NCBI GenBank assembly: GCA_017624905.1
Contig: JAGAMD010000025.1
Span: 39,833 to 103,832, forward strand
DNA: 64,000 bases
Source of the DNA: Clostridia bacterium
GTDB taxonomy: Bacteria > Bacillota > Clostridia > Oscillospirales > CAG-272
Direction: 5' to 3'
The notes beneath the pieces are model-generated. The model saw only the letters and a list, made by a program, of their open reading frames with translations, was not told the origin of the DNA and searched no databases. Made by a program: the position numbers and the translations under genes. This document shows positions 34,029-43,060 of the stretch, piece after piece; the first letter of the stretch is position 1, and the number at the start of each line of letters is the position of its first letter.

Positions 34029-34065
34029 TTGTGTCCGTTTTTTGGTTCGCAAGAAGTGATAAACT
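34029..34065 (+). promoter_or_regulatory. Island-type promoter P1
   Basis: TTGTGTCCG, TTTTTTG (34038-34044), N15, TAAACT (34060-34065), 29 nt before the helicase ATG. It has the same layout as P2, P3 and P4. Confidence 0.6.
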
Positions 34066-34094
34066 ATTCTCACAAATCACCGAGGAGGAGAAAA

Positions 34095-37000
34095 ATGGAT
34101 AGCATAACAATCAAGGTAGAAGCTCAAAAATCGCCAAAGCCAAAGAAAATTATAAGCGATTTTTTTGATAACATTAAGGATTTAGGAGAAAACCTATCCT
34201 CGCAGGATATAGAGGTTGCGCTTGAAACGCTAAAGCTGGCGATGCAGGAGGCAAAGCGAAAGGAAACCGAAATACGCATAAAAGAGGAAGAGGCAATAAG
34301 AGAAAAGAAGCGTATTTTAGAGGAAAAGAAAAGACAAATCATAGCTCGTCGAGAGGCGAAAAGAGCGGAAGAGGAAAATCGTAGCCACGCAGAAAAGGTT
34401 ACCTGTATGGATTTGCCTCTTGATTGGTCAAACACGTATGAAAACGATGACAGAGCCGATATAAGAATTGATAATATTCCTGACGGCTTAGCTTATTGTC
34501 TTGACAATTTGGGTAGAGTAGATATTGAATATATCTCTGCAATTTGTGATACAGATTGTAAGGATGTAATTTTATCCCTTGGCTCATCAATTTATCAAAA
34601 TCCACTCACTTGGGATGAGTGCTTTTATAAGGGCTTTGAAACTGCTGACGAATATTTATCCGGCAACCTTATGCAAAAGCTGGAGGTAGCAAAGGAAGCA
34701 AACGAGAAGTACTATGGCTATTTTGAAAGGAATGTAAATGCACTAAAGTCGCTAATAGGAGACTCGGTTAATGCAAACGACATATATATTACTCTTGGTT
34801 CTCCTTGGGTACCAACAAAGGTAATAGATGATTTTATTTTCCACTTAGTGGGAGATCCAAGACTTGACCAATCTCTTGTTTATTCGGAGAAATACAGAGT
34901 AAAGCACGACGAGCTAACAGGAATTTGGGAAATACCCGAGAAAACACGCTTTAGAAAAACAAGGCAACACGGACGATACGAGGACGTAAACTACTCTGTG
35001 TGGGGAACAAATCGTATGGATATGCTATATCTTCTTGAAAACACCTTGAATATGAGAACCATTTCAATAAAGGACACAAGAAAGGACTCGAGCGGCAAGG
35101 TAACAAATATATTTAATAAGGAAGAAACACTGAAAATCCTACAAAAGCAAGAGGAAATGGTAAACGAGTTTAAAAGCTGGGTATGGCAGGACAAGGGCAG
35201 AAAGGCTAGGCTTCAAGCCTCTTATATGTCAAGATATGGAAGCATAAGAAAGAGAAGCTTTGATGGCTCATATCTTACATTCCCAAATATGAATCCGGAA
35301 ATTAAGCTTTTCCCTCATCAAAAGAATGCAGTTGCCAGAATGTTATTTTCTCCAAACACACTTCTTGCCCACGATGTAGGAGCAGGAAAAACCTATGCTA
35401 TGATAGCTGCCGGAATGGAGATGAAAAGGCTTGGCAAGAGCGACAAAAACCTTTATGTTGTGCCAAATAATATCTTGCCACAATGGAGAGATGCATTTTA
35501 TAAGTGTTATCCAAACATCAATTTATTCGTTGTTGATAGTCATAATTTCTCCTCAAAAAAGCGTGAAAAAACACTTGAAGCTATAAAAAACGAGGACTTT
35601 GATGCAATACTTATGGCATATAGCTGCTTTGATATGCTCTGTCTTTCAAGAAAATATTATTTTGATACCTACAACAAGCGTCTTACAATGCTTGAAAAGG
35701 CAAGAGATAAATATAATTCCTCAAAGATAGAAAGAAAATGCAAGGTTATAAGAGACGCAATTGACAAATTAAGAGATAACTATGACTCTAGTAAAATTGA
35801 GAGAAGCGTTCCGTTTGACTCTCTTGGTATTAACACGCTTTTTGTTGACGAGGCACATAACTACAAAAATGTACCTATTGAAACAAGAATAATAGGAGTT
35901 CTAGGCTGTGGTGGCTCAGGAAGTGATAAATGCAGAGATATGCTGGACAAGGTACACTGTGTTCAAAGACAAAACGGTGGCAGAGGTGTCGTTTTTGCAA
36001 CAGGAACACCTATTACCAACTCAATAACAGACATTTATGTAATGCAAAGATATTTACAAAGTGGAGAGCTTGAGTTCCTTGGTTTATCAAGCTTTGATGC
36101 TTGGGCAGGAATGTTTGGCGAGAAAACAAGTGAGTTTGAAATAGATGTTGACACAAATAACTTCCACCTGGCAACAAGATTTGCTCATTTTAGAAACCTA
36201 CCGGAGCTCGCCTCAATTCTTTCCTCAATAGCTGACTTTTACCACGTGGAAAAGGATGAAAGCTTGCCTATCTTTGATGGCTACACAGACACAAAGCTTG
36301 ACGGAAACGAGGACTTTAAGGAATATCTTGCAAACATATCCTGTCGTGCTGATGATGTAAGACAAAAACGAGTTTCAAGACAAGAGGACAACCTATTAAA
36401 AATCACAACAGATGGCAGAAAGGCTGCACTTGATATGCGTCTTGTCGATATGGCATACGGACTTGACACCGACTCAAAGGTTATGATGTGTGCTGAAAAT
36501 ATATATAATGTATATCACGAAACGGAAGAAGCAAAGGGAGTACAGCTTGTATTTTGCGACTCCTCAACTCCAAAGATGGGCTTTAATCTTTATGATGAGC
36601 TTAGATTTTTGCTTATGAAAATGGGAATTCCAAAGGACGAGGTTTGGTTTATTCACGATGCAGACACCGAGGAAAAGAAAAAGCATCTTTTTGAAATGGC
36701 ACGAGAGGGAAAAATCCGTGTTATGCTTGGCTCTACATTTAAAATGGGACTTGGTGTAAATGTTCAGGAAAGACTAGTGGCGCTACACCACCTAGATGTG
36801 CCTTGGCGACCTGCCGATATGGTGCAAAGAGAGGGCAGAATTTTGCGTCGTGGCAACACCTCAAAGAGCGTTAAAATCTTTAGATATATTACAGAGGGGA
36901 GCTTTGATGCGTATTCTTGGCAGCTACTTGAAACAAAGCAAAAATTTATAAGTCAGCTACTTAATGGCAGCATTACAAAAAGAGAGTCAACAGATGTTGA

Positions 37001-37697
37001 TGAAACTGTGCTTTCATATGCTGAGGTAAAGGCACTAGCAATAGGCAACCCATTAATTAAGCAGAGAGTAGAGGTTTCAAACGAGCTTGATAAGTATAAA
37101 ATTCTTGAAAGAGAAGCTACGAGTGAAAGACAGCGTATGCAAAACGAGCTTGAGGAAATACCTGAAAAAATAAAGAGTATAAAAAACAAGATTTCTAAGG
37201 CTAAAATGGATAAAGCATATGTGGAGCAAAACCCATATGAATATAACTCAAAGGAAAGACTTAGTGTAAGACAAGAAATAGCAAGGGCAATAAAACTGAA
37301 TGAAAATTGTCCGGTTGAAAAAAGAGTGCTTGAATATGGTGGCTTTAGTGTGATTATTCCGGCATATATGAAGCCTAAGAAGGTAAAGGTGGAGCACAGA
37401 GACGGCGAAAGCACAGAAAAAATTCTACCATATGTTTATGTGCGAAGAGCAGGTAACTACTTTATGGAGATTGAAAGCGAGTCGGGAATTACTAAGCGAC
37501 TTGACAACCTAATTGAAGGACTTGGTGAAAAAATAGAATCGCTTGAGGTAAATATTGAACGTCTGCAAGCAAGAGTCGCCTTTATAAATAATGAGCTCAA
37601 AAAGGAAAGCCCATATTCAGAAATTATTAAAAAGCTCGAGATTGAGCTTGACTATATTGATACAAATCTAGGAGTAAAGACAAATGACGTTGCCTAA
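34095..37697 (+). CDS. SNF2-like superfamily 2 helicase
   Basis: The ATG at 34095 follows GAGGAGGAG and gives 1200 aa. A charged coiled coil spans about residues 40-115. The motor motifs are intact: motif I HDVGAGKT (about 425-432), DEAH box VDEAHNYKN (about 582), motif III FATGTPITNS (about 635) and motif VI QREGRILRRGN (about 909). The core closely resembles the helicase half of the giant helicase-methylase (DarB-like) proteins of conjugative elements and phages (LVALHHLDVPWRP). No methylase domain is present here. It presumably remodels or unwinds DNA. It overlaps the MoxR gene by 14 nt. Confidence 0.85.
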   Translation: MDSITIKVEAQKSPKPKKIISDFFDNIKDLGENLSSQDIEVALETLKLAMQEAKRKETEIRIKEEEAIREKKRILEEKKRQIIARREAKRAEEENRSHAEKVTCMDLPLDWSNTYENDDRADIRIDNIPDGLAYCLDNLGRVDIEYISAICDTDCKDVILSLGSSIYQNPLTWDECFYKGFETADEYLSGNLMQKLEVAKEANEKYYGYFERNVNALKSLIGDSVNANDIYITLGSPWVPTKVIDDFIFHLVGDPRLDQSLVYSEKYRVKHDELTGIWEIPEKTRFRKTRQHGRYEDVNYSVWGTNRMDMLYLLENTLNMRTISIKDTRKDSSGKVTNIFNKEETLKILQKQEEMVNEFKSWVWQDKGRKARLQASYMSRYGSIRKRSFDGSYLTFPNMNPEIKLFPHQKNAVARMLFSPNTLLAHDVGAGKTYAMIAAGMEMKRLGKSDKNLYVVPNNILPQWRDAFYKCYPNINLFVVDSHNFSSKKREKTLEAIKNEDFDAILMAYSCFDMLCLSRKYYFDTYNKRLTMLEKARDKYNSSKIERKCKVIRDAIDKLRDNYDSSKIERSVPFDSLGINTLFVDEAHNYKNVPIETRIIGVLGCGGSGSDKCRDMLDKVHCVQRQNGGRGVVFATGTPITNSITDIYVMQRYLQSGELEFLGLSSFDAWAGMFGEKTSEFEIDVDTNNFHLATRFAHFRNLPELASILSSIADFYHVEKDESLPIFDGYTDTKLDGNEDFKEYLANISCRADDVRQKRVSRQEDNLLKITTDGRKAALDMRLVDMAYGLDTDSKVMMCAENIYNVYHETEEAKGVQLVFCDSSTPKMGFNLYDELRFLLMKMGIPKDEVWFIHDADTEEKKKHLFEMAREGKIRVMLGSTFKMGLGVNVQERLVALHHLDVPWRPADMVQREGRILRRGNTSKSVKIFRYITEGSFDAYSWQLLETKQKFISQLLNGSITKRESTDVDETVLSYAEVKALAIGNPLIKQRVEVSNELDKYKILEREATSERQRMQNELEEIPEKIKSIKNKISKAKMDKAYVEQNPYEYNSKERLSVRQEIARAIKLNENCPVEKRVLEYGGFSVIIPAYMKPKKVKVEHRDGESTEKILPYVYVRRAGNYFMEIESESGITKRLDNLIEGLGEKIESLEVNIERLQARVAFINNELKKESPYSEIIKKLEIELDYIDTNLGVKTNDVA

Positions 37698-38793
37698 TAC
37701 AAACATACCTGCCTTGTCAGTTGAAAATATGGTGAACACACTGTCAGCTATGTATTCAACTGCAATAATTAATAAAACCCCAATAAAAGCATTACCCTCT
37801 GTAATGCTTTGGGGAGCTCCCGGCGTTGGTAAATCACAGGGAGTTAGACAAATAGCCAAAAGAATAGAAAGAGAAACAGGCAAGACGTGTAAAATCACAG
37901 ATGTAAGACTTCTTTTGTTCAATCCAATAGATTTGCGTGGCATACCAACAGCTAACAAGGACAAAACCTTGGCACTTTGGCTAAAGCCGGAGATATTCCA
38001 AATGGATCCAAGCGAGGATATTGTCAACATTTTGTTCCTTGACGAGCTGTCAGCCGCTCCGCAATCGGTACAAGCATCTGCATATCAGCTAACGCTTGAT
38101 AGACAGGTTGGTGAGCATAAGTTACCTGATAACTGTATTGTTCTTGCAGCGGGAAACAGAGTAACTGATAAAAGTGTAGCATTTAAAATGCCAAAGGCTC
38201 TTGCCAATCGTCTTTTGCACCTTGAAATTGAGGGTAGCTTTGAGTCTTGGAAAAAATGGGCAATAAATTCCCAAGTAAACAAAAAGGTAATAGGCTTTTT
38301 ATCCTTTAAGGTTGATAGTCTTTACGGCTTTGATGCGGATAGCGAGGATTTAGCCTTTCCAACGCCTCGTTCTTGGGAAATGGTCAGCAACATTTTAAAC
38401 TCAGAGATTGACGAGCAAAGCGCATACCCTTTAATATGTGGTCTTGTTGGCTCGGGGACGGCTACACAATTTACCTCTTGGATTAAAGTTTACGACGAGC
38501 TACCAAGCATGGAGGAGGTTTTTGGCGGTAGATGCACAAAAAATGTAAAAACACCAAGCGCTCTATATGCAATGGTAACCTCAATGGTATCCTATGCAAG
38601 GGAGCACCGCGATAATATTCTTGGAATAGGTAGCTCACTAACCTACGCAAAGAGATTTCCACCGGAGTTTGCCGCCTTGCTAATAGAAAGCTATAAAATG
38701 ATAGATGCGGATTTTGGCGATATAATAAAAGCAATGCCTGAATATTTTGATTTGATAAAGGCAAGAGGAGTAATAAAAAACGGATATGTATGA
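37684..38793 (+). CDS. MoxR-type AAA+ ATPase
   Basis: The 369-aa protein has Walker A GAPGVGKS (residues 44-51), Walker B ILFLDE (about 115-120) and a sensor-like AAGNR. These match the dynein-related MoxR/AAA_5 group, which act as chaperone-like remodelling ATPases, usually with a VWA protein. The ATG follows AGGAG within the helicase's last codons. The stop overlaps the VWA gene by 8 nt. The gene order MoxR then VWA is typical; the linked helicase is not. Confidence 0.88.
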   Translation: MTLPNTNIPALSVENMVNTLSAMYSTAIINKTPIKALPSVMLWGAPGVGKSQGVRQIAKRIERETGKTCKITDVRLLLFNPIDLRGIPTANKDKTLALWLKPEIFQMDPSEDIVNILFLDELSAAPQSVQASAYQLTLDRQVGEHKLPDNCIVLAAGNRVTDKSVAFKMPKALANRLLHLEIEGSFESWKKWAINSQVNKKVIGFLSFKVDSLYGFDADSEDLAFPTPRSWEMVSNILNSEIDEQSAYPLICGLVGSGTATQFTSWIKVYDELPSMEEVFGGRCTKNVKTPSALYAMVTSMVSYAREHRDNILGIGSSLTYAKRFPPEFAALLIESYKMIDADFGDIIKAMPEYFDLIKARGVIKNGYV

Positions 38794-40276
38794 TTTTGAG
38801 CTAAGGGAAATTGTAGAGCGATTTCAAAGAGTTAGAATGGATGCTATGAAAAAATATCCATTCTATGCACTATTGCTTATGAAAATCAAGCTATCAATAG
38901 ACGAAAATTGCGAAACAGCATACACAGACGGCCACAGAATAGCCTTTTCTCCAAAATTTTTGGGCGAAATTGACGACAAGGAGCTTTTGTTTGTTCTGAT
39001 GCACGAGATTTTGCACGTGGCACTTTTGCATTGCTCAAAATCAAGAATGTCGAAAATGCCAAACCAAGAAAATGCCAATATAGCCTGTGATATAGTAGTG
39101 AATTCAAATATTCTTTATTCCTCAGGTATGGACTTAAAAGCGATAACTCTTAAAGAATATGGCGTATCAATGCACCTAGCCCCAAACGGCAAAGAGGGCT
39201 ATTTATATACAGCCGAGGAGGTATATAAAATGTTACCCGAAAATCCACCAACCTTGAGTGCTAAGAGTGAAAGCGGTCAAGAAGATGGTGAGTCCGGCTC
39301 TGACGAGGGAGAAAAATCAGACGGAGAAAGTGGCACCGATGATAGCGGAGGCACAGGCGAGGGAGAAGGCGATAGCGATGGTGAGTCCGGCTCTGACGAG
39401 GGAGAAAAATTAGACGGAGAAAGAGGCACCGATGATAGCGGTGGCACAGGCGAGGGAGAAGGCGATAGCGATGGTGAAGCAAACAGCAGTGGCTGTGGAA
39501 ATAGTAACTCGACAGAAAATAATAGCTCTTTAAAAAAGAAAAAGTCAAAAGCCCATTCGTTTGATAGCCACAAGAAATGGAATGGGGATTTTTCCGAAGA
39601 GGACAAAAATGAATGGATAAACAATCTTATAGAGGCAAGTGCGATAGCTCTTGAAAGAAACTATAATGGAAGTGGTGGTTGTGGAAAAGCACCACTTGGG
39701 GCGATTAGATTGGTTGAGGAATATACAAATCCTCAAGTAGATTGGAGAGAGGTTTTAACCGGCTTTTTGCAGGAGGAAATAAATGATTATTCCTTTACTC
39801 CACCGGATAGACGCTTTTCTGATAGCGACTTTTTCTTGCCCGATTTTAACGAAAAGGACGAAGCCCCAAAAAACATTTGGTTTGTTGTTGATACATCAGG
39901 CTCTGTTTCTGACAAGGATTTAGATATGGCATATGGAGAAATATGCTCGGCAATAGAGCAGTTTAATGGGAAGATAGAGGGAAAAATAAGCTTTTTGGAT
40001 TGTGCTATAAGTGAGCCGGTTGAATTTTCAAGCATAGACGATCTACGCAAAATCAAGCCAATTGGCGGAGGAGGCACTGCGTTTGCTGTGATTTTTAAAT
40101 ATATGAAAAACAAAATGATTGACAACTTGCCATCGTTTATAGTAATAATCACTGATGGCTATGATGCCTTCCCGGATGAAAAGGAAGCTATGGGTATTCC
40201 TGTTTTGTGGCTTCTTAATAATGAAGTGGCAGAAGCACCATCTTGGGGAAAGGTAGCAAGAATAAAAAGAGATTAG
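38786..40276 (+). CDS. DUF2201-type putative metallopeptidase with VWA-like domain
   Basis: The 496-aa protein has an N-terminal metallopeptidase-like domain with HEILH at residues 73-77 (HExxH zinc motif). The middle is an acidic low-complexity linker with a 31-residue unit repeated twice. The C-terminus is a VWA-like domain: MIDAS DTSGS near residue 368, a Thr in GGGGTAF and Asp in TDGYD. It should partner the MoxR ATPase. The ribosome site is distant (AGAGGAG about 15 nt upstream), so translation probably depends on coupling from the overlapping upstream gene. Confidence 0.85.
   Translation: MYDFELREIVERFQRVRMDAMKKYPFYALLLMKIKLSIDENCETAYTDGHRIAFSPKFLGEIDDKELLFVLMHEILHVALLHCSKSRMSKMPNQENANIACDIVVNSNILYSSGMDLKAITLKEYGVSMHLAPNGKEGYLYTAEEVYKMLPENPPTLSAKSESGQEDGESGSDEGEKSDGESGTDDSGGTGEGEGDSDGESGSDEGEKLDGERGTDDSGGTGEGEGDSDGEANSSGCGNSNSTENNSSLKKKKSKAHSFDSHKKWNGDFSEEDKNEWINNLIEASAIALERNYNGSGGCGKAPLGAIRLVEEYTNPQVDWREVLTGFLQEEINDYSFTPPDRRFSDSDFFLPDFNEKDEAPKNIWFVVDTSGSVSDKDLDMAYGEICSAIEQFNGKIEGKISFLDCAISEPVEFSSIDDLRKIKPIGGGGTAFAVIFKYMKNKMIDNLPSFIVIITDGYDAFPDEKEAMGIPVLWLLNNEVAEAPSWGKVARIKRD
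39284..39469 (+). repeat. 93-bp in-frame tandem repeat (two copies)
   Basis: Unit 39284-39376 recurs at 39377-39469 with few differences, followed by the first bases of a third unit. It encodes the acidic linker (DGESGSDEGEK..DDSGGTGEGEGDS). The near identity implies recent duplication or slippage. Confidence 0.9.
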
Positions 40277-40313
40277 TTGTGCGACTTTTTTGGCACATGC
40301 AATACTGTAAAAT
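40277..40313 (+). promoter_or_regulatory. Island-type promoter P2
   Basis: TTGTGCGAC, TTTTTTG (40286-40292), N15, TAAAAT (40308-40313), 28 nt before the ligase ATG. It matches P1 at 13 of 17 positions in the upstream block and has identical spacing. Confidence 0.6.
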
Positions 40314-40341
40314 TAACTTACAAAGCTAAAGGAGATAAGAA

Positions 40342-42306
40342 ATGAACGCACTTGTAAGAATGAAGGAGCTAATTAAAAAAATAAATGAGGCAGACCACGA
40401 TTATTTTGGCGAGGACAACCCTAAAATTTCAGACCTAGAGTATGATAAGATGGTTGAAGAATTAAAGGAGCTTGAAAAGGAAAGCGGTATCGTTTTTGCA
40501 ACCTCACCAAGCAAAAAGGTAGGTGGAGAAAACAGAAAAGAGCTAAAAAGTGTTGAGCATACAAAGCCGATGCTATCGTGCGACAAAACCAAGTCAGCTT
40601 CTGACATAAAGCAGTTTGCTAAGGGTAAGGACATTGTTGCCTCACGCAAAATGGACGGACTAACATTGGTTTTAAGATATAAAAACGGCTCACTTGATTT
40701 AGCACTTACAAGAGGCAGAGATGGTATTTGTGGCGAGGATGTAACGCACACGGTTAAAAATATACCAAGTGTGCCAAAGAAAATACCATATAGCGGTGAG
40801 CTTGAGGTGCGTGGTGAGGGCGTTGCTTCTTGGAGTAGCTTTGATTTTATAAACAGGACATTCAAGGAGTCAAATGCACATCCAAGGTCCTTGACAGCAG
40901 GTGCAGTAAGACGACTTGATATACAAGAGGGCAAACTATCACGACTTGACTTCTTTGCGTTTGAAATTGTTACCGATGTGCCGGGCATAAAAAGAAAAAC
41001 CGAAGCTTTGGAATTTTTAAAGAAGCAAGGCTTTTTGGTGGTCGATAATGTATTCTTTGAGGCAGGTAAATTTAATATTGAAAGTGCTCTTTATACCCTG
41101 AACGCAGAAAAATACAGCTACCCGGTTGATGGAATTGTTTTTGAATATGATGACCTTTTATATGGCAAAAGCCTCGGCAAAACAGCCCACCACGAAAAAA
41201 GAATGATAGCACTTAAGTGGCAGGACGAGGAGTACGAAACCGTCTTTCGCGGTGTTGAGCTTGAAACAACGAGAACAGGACTTGTCAGCATAGTGGGAAT
41301 ATTTGACCCGGTTAATATGGATGGGGCAATGATAAGCCGAGCATACCTACACAACCTTGATGTGTTTGATAGCTTTAAGTTTGGTATAGGCGACAAAATA
41401 ACTGTTTATAAGGCTAATATGATAATACCTCAAATTGCCAAAAACAAGACACGCAGTGGCACATTTTTTATTGAGCATGTTTGTCCGGCGTGTGGAGCAA
41501 GGCTCTTTGTGAAGAGCTCGGGCGGAGGTGTGCACAACCTATACTGTATAAATGAGGGCTGTGTATCTCGTGCTGTGCGTAAAATCGAAAGATTTTGTGG
41601 CAAGGACGGAATGAACATAGAGGGAATGTCCCGTTCAACTATTGAGCGATTTGTTGAAAGGGGTTGGATAAAGGCATATGCAGATATTTACAGGCTTGAT
41701 AGATACCGCTCTCAAATTATAAAAGAGCCGGGCTTTGGGGAACGCTCATTTGACAAGCTATGGGATGCAATAGAAAGAAGCAAAAAAATCTCGCTTTCGG
41801 GCTTTTTAATGGGTATAGGTATTGAGGGTATGGGACCTCGCTCGGCTGCATATATAGGTGAATATTTCCGTGGCTCATTTAAAAAATTTGAGAACGCAAT
41901 AAAGAAAGGCTTTTATTTTTCACATATTGCCGAGGTGCCATATAGCCTTGAGAAAAGCATTTACGAGTGGTATGGAAACGACGAGGAAGCAAAGCTATGG
42001 CGACCACTTCTTGAGGTCTTTGATTTTGCAAATGATGATTACGAGGAGGCAAGAGGCGAGGATTATGAGGAAAGTCCGTTTCTTGGCACACGTGTCGCAA
42101 TTACAGGCACACTTGTCAATTATACAAGAAAGGAAATAACAAACAAGCTCCTTTCCCTTGGCGCAACCGTGGTTGATACAGTAACTGATACAACGGACTA
42201 TTTAATAGTTTCAGTAACAACAGGCAGAAAAAAGCTCGATGCAGCAGCAAAATACGGCACACAGCTGTTAAGCGAGAGTGATTTTGAAAGGATGATAGCA
42301 AAATGA
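40342..42306 (+). CDS. ligA: NAD-dependent DNA ligase (LigA family)
   Basis: The 654-aa protein has the full LigA layout. The NAD-binding Ia region (ISDLEYDKMVEEL, SPSKKVGG) comes first. The adenylation motif RKMDG has nucleophile Lys103. Then come LTRGRDGICGEDVTH and ELEVRGE, the OB fold, a four-Cys zinc finger (CPACG..YCINEGC), helix-hairpin-helix and a C-terminal BRCT domain (about 577-652). It seals nicks in DNA using NAD+. The sequence is divergent, so it may be an accessory ligase beside a housekeeping one not in this window. AAAGGAGA precedes the ATG. Its last bases overlap the SUFU gene by 4 nt. Confidence 0.92.
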   Translation: MNALVRMKELIKKINEADHDYFGEDNPKISDLEYDKMVEELKELEKESGIVFATSPSKKVGGENRKELKSVEHTKPMLSCDKTKSASDIKQFAKGKDIVASRKMDGLTLVLRYKNGSLDLALTRGRDGICGEDVTHTVKNIPSVPKKIPYSGELEVRGEGVASWSSFDFINRTFKESNAHPRSLTAGAVRRLDIQEGKLSRLDFFAFEIVTDVPGIKRKTEALEFLKKQGFLVVDNVFFEAGKFNIESALYTLNAEKYSYPVDGIVFEYDDLLYGKSLGKTAHHEKRMIALKWQDEEYETVFRGVELETTRTGLVSIVGIFDPVNMDGAMISRAYLHNLDVFDSFKFGIGDKITVYKANMIIPQIAKNKTRSGTFFIEHVCPACGARLFVKSSGGGVHNLYCINEGCVSRAVRKIERFCGKDGMNIEGMSRSTIERFVERGWIKAYADIYRLDRYRSQIIKEPGFGERSFDKLWDAIERSKKISLSGFLMGIGIEGMGPRSAAYIGEYFRGSFKKFENAIKKGFYFSHIAEVPYSLEKSIYEWYGNDEEAKLWRPLLEVFDFANDDYEEARGEDYEESPFLGTRVAITGTLVNYTRKEITNKLLSLGATVVDTVTDTTDYLIVSVTTGRKKLDAAAKYGTQLLSESDFERMIAK

Positions 42307-42899
42307 GTGATATAGTAAATCAATATACAAAAAGAGAAATGGACCTAGTAGTGGAATACCTAAAAAAAGAGATAGGGCTTGAAGACGGAGGAGAGGTTTG
42401 CCACGAAAAGGAATCGAAATATGTACACACGGATGTTTTAATCAGCAAAGCATCAGATGGATATTTATATTTTGCTACCTTTGGCATGGGAGCAGGCGAG
42501 ATGAATGCACCCGAAAAGGAGTTTATGCGAGCTGAAATGATTCTTATGTCAAATGAAGTCGACAATGATGAAAAAAAGCTTGTAATAGCAGAGGAGCTAA
42601 TATCACTATCTAAATATCCGTTTGAAAACAATACTTGGTTTGGTATGGGGCATACAGCTTATGCAAGTAAGACCTTTAAGGAGCATTTTGGCTATGATGC
42701 GTTTTTATTTATACCCCTGTCCTTTACCGAAGCACTTGAAATAGACGAGAAAAAAATCAACTATTATGTTCTTTTGCCAATCTACAAAGAGGAAAGAGAG
42801 TGGCTTATCGAAAACGGCGAAATCGATTTTTTGTGCGAATACATCGAAAGGTATAACGACATAGTCCCACTTGATGAAAAAAGAGAAGTAATAAAATAA
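42303..42899 (+). CDS. Suppressor-of-fused (SUFU) domain protein
   Basis: The 198-aa protein matches the bacterial SUFU family: KYVHTDVLISKASDGYLYFATFGMGAGEMN, spread over about residues 38-67, then RAEMILMS and NTWFGMGHT. Bacterial SUFU proteins are often immunity proteins of polymorphic toxins, but no toxin is seen nearby. It is translationally coupled to the ligase (ATGA-type overlap) and followed by a strong terminator. Confidence 0.8.
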   Translation: MSDIVNQYTKREMDLVVEYLKKEIGLEDGGEVCHEKESKYVHTDVLISKASDGYLYFATFGMGAGEMNAPEKEFMRAEMILMSNEVDNDEKKLVIAEELISLSKYPFENNTWFGMGHTAYASKTFKEHFGYDAFLFIPLSFTEALEIDEKKINYYVLLPIYKEEREWLIENGEIDFLCEYIERYNDIVPLDEKREVIK

Positions 42900-42926
42900 A
42901 AACAGGTGCAATCGCACCTGTTTTTT
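42898..42926 (+). terminator. Terminator after the SUFU gene
   Basis: AACAGGTGC/GCACCTGTT with loop AATC, then a T-run. Confidence 0.9.
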
Positions 42927-43005
42927 GACTTAAAAGCAAAAATTATCGATTATATAGAAAAATGACGAAAATTTTTTGCGACACAAATTAGACACAACTT
43001 TACGC

Positions 43006-43033
43006 ATTTTTGTTCATATTTGGGCTGTAAAAT
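43006..43033 (+). promoter_or_regulatory. Island-type promoter P3
   Basis: TTTTTG (43007-43012), N15, TAAAAT (43028-43033), 27 nt before the ATG at 43061. The spacing is identical to P1, P2 and P4, though its upstream block is less similar. Confidence 0.5.
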
Positions 43034-43060
43034 GAGCAAAAAAGAAAGGACACAAGAAAA

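Noticed and set aside
34029-34094. Helicase start at 34029
   Set aside because: It would begin inside promoter P1 with no ribosome site; ATG at 34095 follows GAGGAGGAG.
39284-39469. Possible CRISPR-like or satellite array
   Set aside because: Only two long in-frame units with no spacers; it is a coding tandem repeat.
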